From assembly GCA_003665825.1 (NCBI GenBank), contig QPFY01000001.1, positions 303,001 to 367,000 on the forward strand: 64,000 nucleotides of DNA, in the 5' to 3' direction. Of this stretch, positions 44,401-56,002 are shown piece after piece (the stretch's first letter is position 1; the number at the start of each line of letters is the position of its first letter). The notes beneath the pieces are model-generated. The model made no database searches. It saw only the letters and a program-made list of their open reading frames with translations, and had not been told where the DNA came from. Made by a program: the position numbers and the translations under genes. The DNA is from Microbotryum silenes-acaulis. Lineage: Eukaryota; Basidiomycota; Microbotryomycetes; Microbotryales; Microbotryaceae.

Positions 44401-47126
44401 GCTCGATAGGAGCCTCTCGGCCGTTCAACGGCCCATCGGCTGGTGCTTTGCGACTCTGCATAGCTAACCATAGCCGGAAGTCAGCCCTCAGCAGACTGGT
44501 TCATAAGTTGTCCTCAGGCGGAACCACACACACTCTCTTTTCCTCTTCTTCTCCATCCGATACTGCCAATCAATTCTTCCTTACCCAATACTCCAAAGAT
44601 CGATGATGTGGAGCACGCTGTTGATCCTCATCACGGCCATGCTCGCAGCGACCGCCGCCGTACATGCCGCAACCAGTTCCGCAGCCGTGGGTGCACATTC
44701 GTCTCTGGGCCACAACAAGGGCTCACAGAACGTCGCAAAGGGCGACATCAGCAACGGGAAGACGTGTACGTACCGTCGATCCGTTTTCACCTGGGCAGAG
44801 GGTGGGAGAGGGGAGCGTGCGCCTAGCGAAAATCCGGATCGGCTGTGTCCCAGGCATCCTCAACATCCCCGACTCAGCGTTCATGACACCCCGAGCTGAC
44901 GCCCCAAAGTGTCACTTCATTCTACGACAGTTCAAGTTACTTCCCATCCCGACTTCCCTGATCACAAGTTCCGCATTAAGGAGTCCAAAGTCAGTTATGC
45001 AGTGAATAGGTCCGAGCGGCGAAGGCGCTTCGGCGTGGGGCACTGATGCCAAATGCACTCTTATGGGGGACCCATAGCTGTGTGGCGACAAAGCCAACGC
45101 CTACTCGGGCTATCTCGACATCGCAGAACATACGCACCTGTTTTTCTTTTTCGCCGAATCCCGCGACACGCCTGACGAAGATCCGCTCCTGCTCTGGCTC
45201 AACGGCGGTCCTGGATGTTCGAGCATGGTAGGACTCTTGCTCGATAACGGCCCGTGCTTGGTCACCAATGGAGGCAACAGTTCGACTTTCAATCCTTACT
45301 CGTGGAACTCGAACGCCAATATGATCTTCTTGGACTCTCCGGCCAAGGTCAGTTATCCAAGCTGCACTTTGGGGTCCTGATCTGCTCGCCAAATATCTAA
45401 TCTGACTCGCTCATGTCCAACAGGCCGGTTTCTCGACAGCCCGTAAGCCCGTCGGCACCTCGCGCGGGGCCGCAGAAGACATATATATTTTCATGCAACT
45501 CTTCTATCGAGCATTCCCCGGCCGCGCCAAGATTGATTTTGTCGGTCATCTCGTTCTTCGTCTGACCCTTTTCGAAGTGGAGATATTAACTACCCCTGAC
45601 TCGGGTCTACTTATTCAAACACATGAAGTACCTCGTGGGAGAGTCTTACGCGGGCATGTACATTCCCCACGTCGCCTCGCTCATCGTTCACAAGAACAAG
45701 CTTCTTGATAAGGCCGGTTCCAACACGATACACGTGCCTCTCGTCTCGATAGCGATCGGCAACGGCTTCGTCGAGATCGTCACCGCACTCAGTGGGCAGG
45801 TCGATTTCGCATGCGGGAAGGGTGTCCATGCACCCATCTACAATGCTTCGACTTGCGATGCTCTCTACTCGCAAATCCCTATCTGCCGTAGTTCGGTGGC
45901 GACGTGTCGCCAGAAATCTACGCAGCAGACTTGTCTTCAAGCGGAGAAAGCTTGTCTTAAACTTGGCCGTTAGTGATAAGATTATCCTCGTCGTTCCGCG
46001 GGGTCGTTTCCTCGCCGCCTTCGATGAAAGCCCGAGCTGACTCTAGTTACCCATCTATTGCTTCCGCTTCGGCGTCGCGTTGGACAATTCTACCACAATA
46101 GAGCCGTACGAATATGGGAAGCGGAATCCCTTCGACGTCAGCAAGAAGTGCGATCGCTCACCGTCCAAGGATGGACCGTTCTGTTACAAAGAGGCGTTCT
46201 GGGTCCTGGCCTACCTCAACCTGCCGGAAATTCGAGCTGAACTCGGTGTCGATGCCAAAGCCAAGCCATTCAAGCTTTGCAGTACCTCGGTCTACGATGC
46301 TTTCGCACAGAGCGGAGATTGTAAGTATCCCTCTCCGCGCCACTGAGCGCCAGCTCGACTGTGTGGTCGCGCGGATGCCTTCCGATCGCGACGTGGATCT
46401 GAACTCGTTGGTGCCACTTGTTACAGGGGTGGGCAATACCCCTGCTCTGCTTCCGGAGCTGCTCAAGTCCGGAATCAGGTTGCTTGCTTACGTCGGCGTC
46501 AAGTAAGTCCTGAACAAAGAAACTCGTCACTCCTACAGCGTATTATGTTGCTAACATCCCTCAGGCTCCGACTACTTTCCTCCGCAGCGACTTCGTCGTG
46601 AGTAGCGGGGGTTGGTCCCATACTGTCTCAAGTCGGAGGAACACTAATTTTACGCGCACCCTGTCCTACTCGCTTCATCCCTAGTGCAACTACCTCGGAG
46701 TCCGCGACTGGACCACCGCCCTGAAATGGCCAGGCCAGCTTCAGTACGTGAATGCCCCGTTCCATGAGTTCAGAATGCCGAATGGGCAAAATGTGGGAAA
46801 GACCAAGAGCTCCGGTCCGCTCACGTACCTGGAGGTGGATGGTGCTGGACAGTAAGTAGAAACAATTTTCTCGTCATGGTCTGTGTCCGCACAGTGCTCA
46901 AGTGTTGTGTGGTGCCTGTGCAGCATGGTCCCTCACGACAAGCCTGCCGAGGCGCTCGAGATGATCCAAACATGGATTAGAGGGGGCCAGTTCTAGCCCG
47001 AGGGTGCGGTCCGCAGCCTGAAGTATCCTTGTTCATACACGTATCCATCCTAATTCTTTCTCTGCTTCACTTGCTATGGTGCGACAGTGTCTACGCCTCG
47101 AGCGACCTCCTATTGTGGGCTCCGTT
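44401..47126 (+). repeat. First copy of a 2.7-kb tandem-type duplication
   Basis: From GCTCGATAGGAGCCTCT to the CTCCTATTG/GGCTCCGTT boundary this segment is homologous to 48971-51674 in the same orientation. It contains the whole carboxypeptidase gene with promoter and 3' flank. Identity is very high in 45.36-45.94 kb (introns included) and lower at the flanks and at 46.0-46.3 kb. Confidence 0.85.
44603..46996 (+). pseudogene. Serine carboxypeptidase (S10) copy 1, probably decayed
   Basis: Same exon layout as copy 2: signal peptide (MMWSTLLILITAMLAATAAV, 44603-44765), 44910-44989 (SHPDFPDHKFRIKESK), 45078-45347 (SGYLDIAEHTHLFFFF, LLLWLNGGPGCSS), 45424-45540, 45629 onward with the nucleophile GESYAG, and the last exon with HMVPHDKPAEAL. 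Two lesions separate it from copy 2: near 46049 a one-base deletion shifts the frame before LDNSTTIEP, and the 3' splice site that is AG at 50920-50921 in copy 2 is GG at 46365-46366. Either would truncate the enzyme before the catalytic Asp and His. The remaining frames are otherwise clean, so decay is recent; a sequencing error could explain the deletion but hardly both. Confidence 0.65.
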
Positions 47127-47264
47127 TTTTCGAAAACCAGTGGGAGCCCATTCAATCAACGAGATGATGAAATTAGAACAGCAGGAGAATTGATCAGTAT
47201 ACATGATACGAAGTAACAGTAAAGAGACTATTTCCATCCATCGCCGAAGCAGCCTGCTCGTTGC

Positions 47265-47600
47265 TTGTTGCCCAAAACGTTGCCACAAAGTCGGTTCAAT
47301 TTGGCTTCAAACACGCGTGCACTCTTGCAACGAGAGCCGGACGATTGCATGCTTGGTCGTTCGGTCCCAGTGCAACCTTGATGTCCGGTCATTCAAGGTT
47401 GCACGCCACCGTGATGAAGAGGGAAGGCTTTCCATATGTGATGACGCACGCCATCGCATCTGGGGGATTGCTTCCGACGACGAGGGCGAAAGACTCAAGA
47501 AGGGCTTCGTGCCAAGTCTCATCGACGATGCCTCCCCGCAGCCTCGACGTCGTTCTAATCCCCCAAGGCGACCAAGGTCACGACCTTTTCGATGGGTAAC
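47265..47600 (-). pseudogene. Relic of a Helitron replication protein (Helitron-like N domain)
   Basis: Reading the minus strand, one frame gives DAMACVITYGKPSLFITVAC followed, past a stop, by PDIKVALGPNDQ and then NRPALVARVHACLK. This is the conserved core of Helitron Rep-helicases (typically ...DAMAIVRKFGKPDLFITMTCNPNWPEI... DRPDLVARVF). At least two in-frame stops interrupt it and nothing of the Rep HUH or helicase motifs remains nearby. The fragment lies between the two carboxypeptidase copies. Confidence 0.75.
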
Positions 47601-48970
47601 GTTGCCTGACCTCGCGCGATCTATTCTTGAAAGTCGAAGCCAAAATCACCTAACGTCCAATTTGATTCGGGGTGAAGCCGTAACGGCGTCGGTGATGCAT
47701 TGGGCTGTGGTGAGGCGCAGATTAGTTCTTGATGAAAGCGGAGGTAGTTGAGTCGATCGGTCTCGACTTGGGAGTATCCGTCGATCTCGAACTCGAGTGA
47801 AAGAGTCGCTGGGTGCAATGCGGGATTGAGAAATAGTCGTCGCGTCGCCCGAGTAGTTCGCAAAGGATTGGTGACGCACGCAAAGAATTAAGAATTGTGA
47901 AGGCGAGACTCGGAACCTCGACCCCGTTTTCCTTGACCTTCGTCCTAAATGTTCAAATATTCTATTAACTGTCTGTGCATGCGTCTCAACAGAAGTGAAC
48001 ATGTGAGGAACAGCCGAAAACACGTATGTTCACCATCACCTTTCTCTTCGACGTCGTCTTCCTCGTCGTCTTCATCGTCGCGGTCGTCGTCACCCTCCTC
48101 GTCGTCTTCGCCATTAAAGCCGAGTCCGGCAAGCACCTCGCGCGATTGGACACCATTGTCAATCTACTCTCGGTTTCTGGCGATCGGCGGCCCAGCGTGG
48201 TTTAACCCACAAAGAGGAATGCTAGCGCGGTGGAAGCCATCCGCCTTCTCTTGCGGGGAAGAGGGACCTTCCGCCCAAGACAATCTGGCGATGTTGCGGT
48301 GCAATGGTCCACCCTCACCGAGGCGACCTTTCGGCGGGGGCATAAAGCTAAGGGTTTCCCCCGTTGGGATGAGAGTGGGAGGGAAAAAGCAAAACTTCGG
48401 GAGAGTGCACGTGGCCCGGGAGTAGTTACGGGCTGTGATAGGCTGTGATATTGTTGTCCAGCCGCTAACATCGCTGGGCCGTTGTCGGGATGGCAACCAG
48501 TTCACTACCGCCGGTGCATCACGTGACAGACGCCAGCCAGGTAGAAGCACTGTCAAATCACGCGCTTGCCCTCCAGTAAATACAGCAGGGAACACTGTTC
48601 TACGGCAACAATAGAGTGAAGGAAGGAAAACACTGGGAACACTGTAAGCCTGTAACTTCGTTCGAACGGCGCGAAAATTTCAAAAGTTGCCACAGAGATA
48701 TGACTTCTGATCGAAACATAGACACGACAGGCAGGTGCGGTAGACGAAACAGTAACCCCCCGCGGGCCGCAGCACAGTCAAGAACAGCAATTTTTGGTTC
48801 ATGGGTCGCGGATGGACACTTCCTTTATTACAGTTTTAGGGTAAGGTAGTAAAGCGATTGATAGGTCCGATGAACGGGTTATCCTCCCTGACCATGGACT
48901 TTACTAAATAACGAGCCTCCGCGGGTCCCAGCAGCCGAGGGCCCGCGCATTCTCCGAATCCGAGACATCA
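47601..48970. other. Intergenic spacer between the duplicated segments
   Basis: About 1.4 kb with no supportable gene. 48040-48115 is a GTC/CTC trinucleotide-like stretch. It may contain further eroded transposon sequence that I cannot identify. Confidence 0.35.
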
Positions 48971-51674
48971 GCTCGGAACAGGAGCCTCTGAGCGTTCAAA
49001 GGCCCAGCGACTAGTGCTTTGCGACTGGGCATAGCTAAGCAAGCCCGAAGTCAGCCCTCAGCACACTAGTTTATGAGCTGTCCTCAGGCCGAACGTCTCT
49101 CTCTCTCTCTTCCTCTTATTCTCCGTCGGATACTGCCTCACCCAGTACTCCAAAGATCGATGATGTGGAGCACGCTGTTGATCCCCATCACGGCCACGCT
49201 CGCAGCGACCGCCGTCCATGCCGCAACCAATCACGCAGCCGTGGGTGCACATTCGTCTCTGGGCCACAACAAGGGCTCACAGAACGTCGCAAAGGGCGAC
49301 ATCAGCAACGGGAAAATGTGTACGTACCGTCGACCCGTTTTCACCCGGGCAGAGGGTGGGAGAGGGGGGGGGGGGAGGGGAGCGTGCGCCTAGCGAAATC
49401 CGGATCGGCTGTCTCAGGCGTCCTCAACATCCCCGACTCAGCGTTCATGACACCCCGAGCTGACGCCCAAAGTGTCACTTCATTCTTCGACAGTTCAAGT
49501 TACTTCCCATCCCGACTTCCCTGATCACAAGTTCCGCATTAAGGAGTCCAAAGTCAGTTATGCAGTGAATAGGTCCGAGCGGCGAAGGCGCTTCGGCGTG
49601 GGGCACTGATGCCAAATGCACTCTTATGGGGGACCCATAGCTGTGTGGCGACAAAGACAAGATCTACTCGGGCTATCTCGACATCGCAGAACACACGCAC
49701 CTGTTTTTCTCATTCGCCGAATCCCGTGACAAGCCTGACGAAGATCCGCTCCTGCTCTGGCTCAACGGCGGTCCTGGATGTTCGAGCATGGCAGGCTTCT
49801 TGCTCGAGAATGGCCCGTGCTTGGTCACCAATGGAGGCAACAGTTCGACTTTCAATCCTTACTCGTGGAACTCGAACGCCAATATGATCTTCTTGGACTC
49901 TCCGGTCAAGGTCAGTTATCCAAGCTGCACTTTGGGGTCCTGATCTGCTCGCCAAATATCTAATCTGACTCGCTCATGTCCAACAGGTCGGTTTCTCGAC
50001 AGCCCGTAAGCCCGTCGGCACCTCGCGCGGGGCCGCAGAAGACATCTATATTTTCATGCAACTCTTCTATCGAGCATTCCCCGGCCGCGCCAAGATTGAT
50101 TTTGTCGGTCATCTCGTTCTTCGTCTGACCCTTTTCGAAGTGGAGATATTAACTACCCCTGACTCGGGTCTACTTATTCAAACACATGAAGTACCTCGTG
50201 GGAGAGTCTTACGCGGGCATGTACATTCCCCACGTCGCCTCGCTCATCGTTCACAAGAACAAGCTTCTTGATAAGGCCGGTTCCAACACGATACACGTGC
50301 CTCTCGTCTCGATAGTGATCGGCAACGGCTTCGTCGAGATCGTCACCGCACTCAGTGGGCAGGTCGATTTCGCATGCGGGAAGGGTGTCCATGCACCCAT
50401 CTACAATGCTTCGACTTGCGATGCTCTCTACTCGCAAATCCCTATCTGCCGTAGTTCGGTGGCGACGTGTCGCCAGAAATCTACGCAACAGACTTGTCTT
50501 CAAGCGGAGTTGGATTGTCTCGGACTTGAAGGTCAGTGATAAAACGCATCCTCTTCGTTTCGCGAGCCCGCCTTCGATGAAAGCCCGAGCTGACTCTAGT
50601 TATCCCACCTATTGCTTCGGCTTGGGCAACGCGTTGGACAATTCTACCACAATAGAGCCGTTCGACGATACTGGGCTGAATCCCTACGACGTCAGCAAGA
50701 AGTGCGATCGCTCACCGTCCAAGGATGGACCGTTGTGTTCCAAAGAGGCGCCCTGGCTCTCCATCTACCTCAACCGGCCGGAAATTCAAGCTGAACTCGG
50801 TGTCGTTGCCAAAGCCAAGCCGTTCGAGGAGTGCAGTGACTCGGTTTACGGTGCTTTCCTACGCAGTGGAGATTGTAAGTTTCCCCTTTCAGCGCCACTG
50901 AGCGCTAGCTCGACTGTGTAGTCGCGCGGATGCCTTCCGATCGCGACGTGGATCTGAACTCGTTGGTGCCACTTGCTACAGGGGTGGGCAATACCCCTGA
51001 TCTGCTTCCGGAGCTGCTCAATTCCGGAATCAGGTTGCTTGTTTACGTCGGCGTCAAGTAAGTCCTGAACGAAGAAACCCGTCACTCCTACAGCGTATTA
51101 TGTTGCTAACATCCCTCAGGCTCCGACTACTTTCCTCCGCAGCGACTTCATGGTGAGTAGCGGGGGTTGGTCCCATACTGTCTCAAGTCGGAGGAACACT
51201 AATTTTACGCGTACCCTGTCCTACTCGCTTCTTCCCTAGTGCAACTACCTCGGAGTCCGCGACTGGACCACCGCCCTGAAATGGCCAGGCCAGCTTCAGT
51301 ACGTGAATGCCCCGTTCCATGAGTTCAGAATGCCGAATGGGCAAAATGTGGGAAAGACCAAGAGCTCCGGTCCGCTCACGTACCTGGAGGTGGATGGTGC
51401 TGGACAGTAAGTAGAAACAATTTTCTCGTCATGGTCTGTGTCCGCACAGTGCTCAAGTGTTGTGTGGTGCCTGTGCAGCTTGGTTCCTCACGACAAGCCT
51501 GCCGAGGCGCTCGAGATGATCCGAAGATGGATTAGAGGGGGCCAGTTCTAGCGGGCAGGAATCTTCCTTTGTTTATATACGTTTCCATTTCTACTATTTC
51601 TTTCTCTGCTTCGCTTGCTATGAGGCAAAAGCGTCTGTACCTCGGGCGGCCTCCTATCAGTGCCGGCTCCGTTG
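48971..51674 (+). repeat. Second copy of the 2.7-kb duplication
   Basis: Starts GCTCGGAACAGGAGCCTCT and is homologous to 44401-47126, 4.56 kb to the left. It carries the intact carboxypeptidase. Confidence 0.85.
49160..51551 (+). CDS. Secreted/vacuolar serine carboxypeptidase (family S10), copy 2
   Basis: About ten exons. The signal peptide MMWSTLLIPITATLAATAVHA (49160-49319) is followed by DFPDHKFRIKESK, LCGDKDKIYSGYLDIAEHT, LLLWLNGGPGCSSM (oxyanion hole), YLVGESYAGMYIPH (nucleophile Ser), IGNGFVEIV, a Cys-rich lid (STCDALYSQIPIC), GLNPYDVSKKCD, VGVNDFMCNYLGV (catalytic Asp, built from a 10-nt exon) and GAGHLVPHDKPAEAL (catalytic His) before IRGGQF and TAG. The order is that of carboxypeptidase Y relatives, which remove C-terminal residues from peptides at acid pH. 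The intron between the lid and FGLGNAL is the least certain (acceptor GAAAG chosen by phase). Intron 1 holds a G12 run at 49364-49375. Confidence 0.8.
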
Positions 51675-52115
51675 TGCGTCTCGGTGCCGATCTGGAGGGA
51701 AGCGGGAATACCAATCAATCTAGGCAGCAGTGTCTACCGTTTTCCAATTCAAACGCACTGCGAGCTGTCGATCGGTCCTCGATACTTTGTTATCACCTCT
51801 TTGAGCCAGATGGAAGTAAAGCGAAGAAAGTGCAGCAGCGCCCAATGATCGCCTTTACATGTTTGTGACAACGTCTTCCATTCCCGAATGAATTTGGTCC
51901 CTCGGCTGAACGAAGTTAGGGGCTCGTCGAGGTATTTGTCAAGCGCTCGGTCCTCTGGTCTCTGTTTTGGTTATTTCTTGAGTGGACTTCCTTATCAGCT
52001 CCGAGATAGGTCTCTCAAAACTCAGCACTCACACTCACTCTCACTCCTAGCTCAGACATTCGATGAAATACAACAACACTCAGGTTCTGCGACCCCTGTA
52101 AATACACTCCCCACC
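51552..52115. other. Intergenic, no gene seen
   Basis: Convergent gap between carboxypeptidase copy 2 and the methyltransferase gene. The first ~120 bp belong to the duplication; the rest shows no feature. Confidence 0.4.
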
Positions 52116-53513
52116 CTAAACCCCTTCCACCTCTTCGTCTAAGGCCCACCGGATCCTTACCAGCCGATACTCTTGCACCCCATTACCCGATCCAAAGCCA
52201 TCATCCCCTTTCTCGGCCCTGATCAACTCCTCATTCACAACGGCTAACCTCCACGCCCACCCACCGCCACCACCACTCTCCTCCCTCCCATTCCGCTCAC
52301 TGCTCACTCGAGGAAAAGTCTTCTCGAACGCTTCCATCTCGAGGCCATGTGTGCTTCTCAAAGGAAGAGCAAGATGGAACGTACCCCCTTCCTCAAACCT
52401 AGTCGATCGTGAATCGGGTTGGCGAAGGAATGCCGCCACGGTCGAGTGTATCAATCCAACATGATCGGGTTCGTAAATCACGTCCGCGGCGACGATCAGA
52501 TCGTACACTTTCCTCCCCTCCTCCTTACTATGGGACCTTATCGACCCCCAAGCGGACTGATGATCCGACCAATCAAGTTTAGAAACCCTACCCCCCACTA
52601 CCTCCTCCTCCTTATCGAGCCCCTCCCTACTGAACCAATCCAAATTGCGCCGCAGGTTCTCCAGAACCGAATCTTCATGATCCGTTAAATCCACTTCGGA
52701 ACGAATCCCCAAAACCAAGAGCGTCGCGATCAAGGTCAAACCTACCAGACCAGTCCCACTTCCCAATTCCAAAATTTGAACAGCGGCGACGGGTTCAGAA
52801 TCGGAGCTGGTCGTCGTGGTCGTCGTGGTCGTGGTCGTCGTGGTCGTGGTCGTGGTCGTCGTGGTGGTGGGTAAGTAGTCGAATGGGTTCGAAGCGATCC
52901 GTTGGGCGAGAAGTGTGGCGGATCCCCAGGTTCTGAAACCGGTCGAATTGGAGAGGAGGGTCGTTTCTCGTATTCGGATACGGAGAGGTTCGAATTCTTG
53001 TCCTTGTGGTGATGGGAGGAGGAAAACTTGTTCGGATCCTCCTGAAGCTGCATACCCACAAATGAGGAGGAGAAAGAAGGTCAGTCGTCGTGGGGGAGGA
53101 CACCATCTTGACCCATCGCATGCCAATTGCAAAGTTCACCACGAAAAGCATAACTCACCACTCCCACCCATCAACCTCCCCAACACATAAGACCCACCCT
53201 CCACCAAACCCTCCCACTCCACTACCTCTTTCTCGTCCTCCACCAGAACAAGTCGCTTCGAACCGAGGGAGACGAGTCGTTCAAGCCATTGTCGAGCGTA
53301 GTTAAGTTCAAAAGCGTCCAAAGTCGCGAGATCCTGATTGAGGGATGGTTGCAAGCCTGATGATGTAGAGCGCAGATCAATGATGATTTGGTGAGGTGCG
53401 ACTAGACGTTGAAGACGATCGAGGGACGTTCGGAGTTGGGAAGGCGGAGGTTGGGGCGAGAGAGTAGGGAGGTGTTGCGAAGGGATGAGGTGGTCGAGGG
53501 CTTGTTCCGTCAT
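52116..53513 (-). CDS. Methyltransferase-16 family lysine methyltransferase (EFM2/EFM3-like)
   Basis: Exons 53159-53513 and 52116-53047 encode 428 residues. After an N-terminal helical part comes LRIRIRETTLLSNSTGFRTW, the SAM motif I ILELGSGTGLVGLTLIATLL, VDLTDHEDSVLENLRRNL (acidic loop) and the motif YDLIVAADVIYEPDH typical of METTL21/FAM86/EFM enzymes. These methylate lysines of translation factors such as eEF2, or chaperones. Which protein is modified here is inference. A run of 20 threonines encoded by mixed ACG/ACC codons interrupts the fold just before motif I. A long insert also precedes the final strand. Confidence 0.75.
52800..52866 (-). repeat. Imperfect trinucleotide repeat encoding polythreonine
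   Basis: ACG/ACC codons alternate irregularly on the coding strand (CGT/GGT on the plus strand) over about 60 bp within the methyltransferase gene. Confidence 0.85.
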
Positions 53514-54252
53514 TGTGATGAAGAGCTCCAGAAGGAAGGAAGGAGAGTCACGTGTAGGAGGGCAGGTGATACACCGGCCGCCAGCAGCGGAGACAAGCAG
53601 AGAATCGCAGCGGTCGGTCGAGCCTGTTTTATGAGCTGCGTTTCACTTGCTACGACGGCGTCGACCCAAAATCATGGCAAGATCACCGGCATCATCATCA
53701 ATTCTTGATCGCGGCTGTGAGATGCATACAAAAGAGGGAAACAGGGTGGCTTCTGCTAGGACGCGCGTTCAAGTCGAGTGATTCGAATAAATGTGAGCCC
53801 ATTGCAACGGCGACTCCCCATCATCCATCATCATCCTACACAAAACCACACGTGGGCAAAACAGCAACCAGAAAAACACCACCCTCACCTCTTCTCCACT
53901 CATCTCCCTTCCCATTCTCTCACTTCACACACCAAAAGAAAACAGTTTCGCCCACCCCACGCGCACAGAGACATCAAAGCACCGCCCATAATCGACACGA
54001 AGGGCTGAGAAAGGAAGGTCGTTCCTTGTTCGGCCCGTTTTGGATTGATCGAGGAGACAAAAGAAAAGAGAAGGAATCGGAGTGTTGAAGAGAGCAGGTG
54101 ACGAGGTGTGTGGGTGGTTTCGAGTGGTGGGGTTGTTGCCGTTGGGTCGAGAACGAGAGAACGGGATGGGAGCGTCGAGTAGGAACAGAAAGATGTAGTG
54201 CCGGGAATTCCTCGTCCTTTCCCCCCCGTTATTCTTGCAATGCAAACGGCGC
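53514..54252. other. Intergenic, no gene seen
   Basis: About 740 bp between the methyltransferase start and the RPS24 stop. It holds the methyltransferase promoter and the RPS24 3' end. Open frames have no support. Confidence 0.4.
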
Positions 54253-55513
54253 TTACTTCTTCTTGCCGGCCTCCGACTTGGACTTCTTGGCGGTTCCTAT
54301 GAGACGAGAGAAGGGGGGGTCAGGATCCACAGAGACCACCTCGGCGATTGGGAGACAGACGAACCTCGGAATTTCTTGGCTCGGTTCTTGCGTTCCTTGC
54401 GCAACTTGCGACCAGTGATGGGTCGCTTCTCGGCAAGACCGAACTGAGAGGGTACGACACCCTTGGGATCAGCATCCCAATCGGCAAAGCGGTGCGCGCT
54501 CGTCCCATCTACTCACTCGGACCAGCCTGTACCTCGGCTCCAACTTGAGGCTCTCCTTTGTGTCGTAGATCAACGCGAACCCGGTCGACTTTCCTCCACC
54601 GAACTGGGTGCGGAAGCCAAAGACGATGACCTGGTCCTTGGGCGCCTTGTACATGGCCGAGAGCTTGTCGCGGAGCTCGTCCTTGGAGACGTTGGCGCGG
54701 GTCGGGTGCAGGACGTCGACGACCATTTGCTTGCGTTGCAGCAATCGGTTCGTGATGAACTTGCGTGTGCGGATCGTGACGGCACCGGTGGGATCCTGAT
54801 TGATGGGTGGAGGTCGTGGCGAGCGGGCGTGCAGCAATACGTCCAGAGGGGAGAGCGGGGCACAGAGGAGAGTACAAGAGAGTCAGCACACATGGTCCCC
54901 ATCAAAACAGCCATGTCATCTGTGGAGGTCGTATGTGATGGCGACTAGGTCGATGTCGTAGTCGATGTTGCGGTAGATTGTGGTCGATCGTGGGTCGTCC
55001 GTGGGCGCGCATGCGTCCTTTCGCACCCCCCGTCAGTACGGCCCACCCCCGACCGACGCCAATGCCAATGCCAATGCCAATGCCAATGCCAATCCCATCG
55101 CATCCACTCTCCACCACCAGCACCAACAACGCTGAAGCTACACCATCAGCCTCAATCCATCGCTTTACACCATCTCCACAGCTTCCTCTTATGCCAATGA
55201 TGGTCGTAGAGTGCGACGCGACGCCGTTCTGAAAACTGTCGAACTTTGCCCGCAGGCGGCTGGGGCGGCGTGTTGGCGCGGGCGGCACTCTGCTGGGCAG
55301 TGGGCAGGCGCGGGCGCTGGGCGGGCAGGCAGGCTGTCCCAAGCTTCAACTGGCGGTGTGTGTGTTGGCTGGCGTGTGGGTCATCGTGCTCGACGAGTTC
55401 GCAGCCATCGTCGTGTCGTCGTGCGTCGTACACAACGTCGAGTAGCAAGTCGATGGGCGGCTGGCGTTCGTCGTCAATGAAGGTTGGCTGGGTGTGGTGC
55501 AATGACTTACCAT
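54253..55513 (-). CDS. RPS24: Ribosomal protein eS24
   Basis: Exons: the ATG alone at 55511-55513, then 54517-54795, 54365-54443 and 54253-54296, giving 134 residues (human 133). The chain reads [66 protein letters not shown], and ends with a basic tail [20 protein letters not shown]. It is a 40S subunit protein involved in 18S rRNA maturation. The 715-nt first intron (GTAAGT...ATCAG) starts right after the initiation codon, the arrangement also seen in human RPS24. It contains a CCAATG hexamer repeat around 55060-55098. A local alternative start (ATGGCT with a GTTTTG donor) is less credible. Confidence 0.93.
55060..55098 (+). repeat. Hexamer tandem repeat (AATGCC)n in the RPS24 intron
   Basis: Six copies of AATGCC in the middle of the long first intron of RPS24. 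Confidence 0.85.
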
Positions 55514-56002
55514 GATGGGCAGAGACTTGGGGTTCGAGGCTACAACGGAGAGAGCAAAGATGGAAACGCTCGCTCGCGTTGGATTCGCTGGCTGGCCCGG
55601 ACGGTGGGCCTGCGCCTTTTGGCTGGCCACGAACTGGCGCGCGCGCGACTTGGCCAAAATCCACTGCCGGCCAAAATCCGCGACTCCCTCCCTCGGTTTC
55701 GCAAGCCGCCCCCCAGGCCAGCTTATTATCACGCCCTGCCATTCGTCCCGCACGGACCCCCTCGTCGCACCAATGCCACTCGGCACTGTGGTGCTCAACC
55801 GCCTTTTACAAGGAAAGCAGTGAGCGAGTGCTAATCAGGGTTAAGTTAACTTTTGATGTACACTTCTTCCAAAGTTCGATTGCAAAGAAGAAATGAACAG
55901 ACACGGACGTCCTCCTTCCGAAAGACCGTACTAAACACAAAAAGAGTTCTAGTCCTGTCCTCTCAAACTGCAATGAACATACATATACATATGAACCCCT
56001 GC
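55514..56002. other. RPS24 promoter region, no gene seen
   Basis: About 490 bp upstream of RPS24 and downstream of the Pro/Gln-rich gene. Plus-strand ORFs here are G/C-rich chance frames. Confidence 0.4.

Noticed and set aside
44901..44909. Extra C in carboxypeptidase copy 1 taken as a frameshift
   Set aside because: The base lies inside intron 1, whose acceptor CCAAAG follows; the spliced frame is unaffected.
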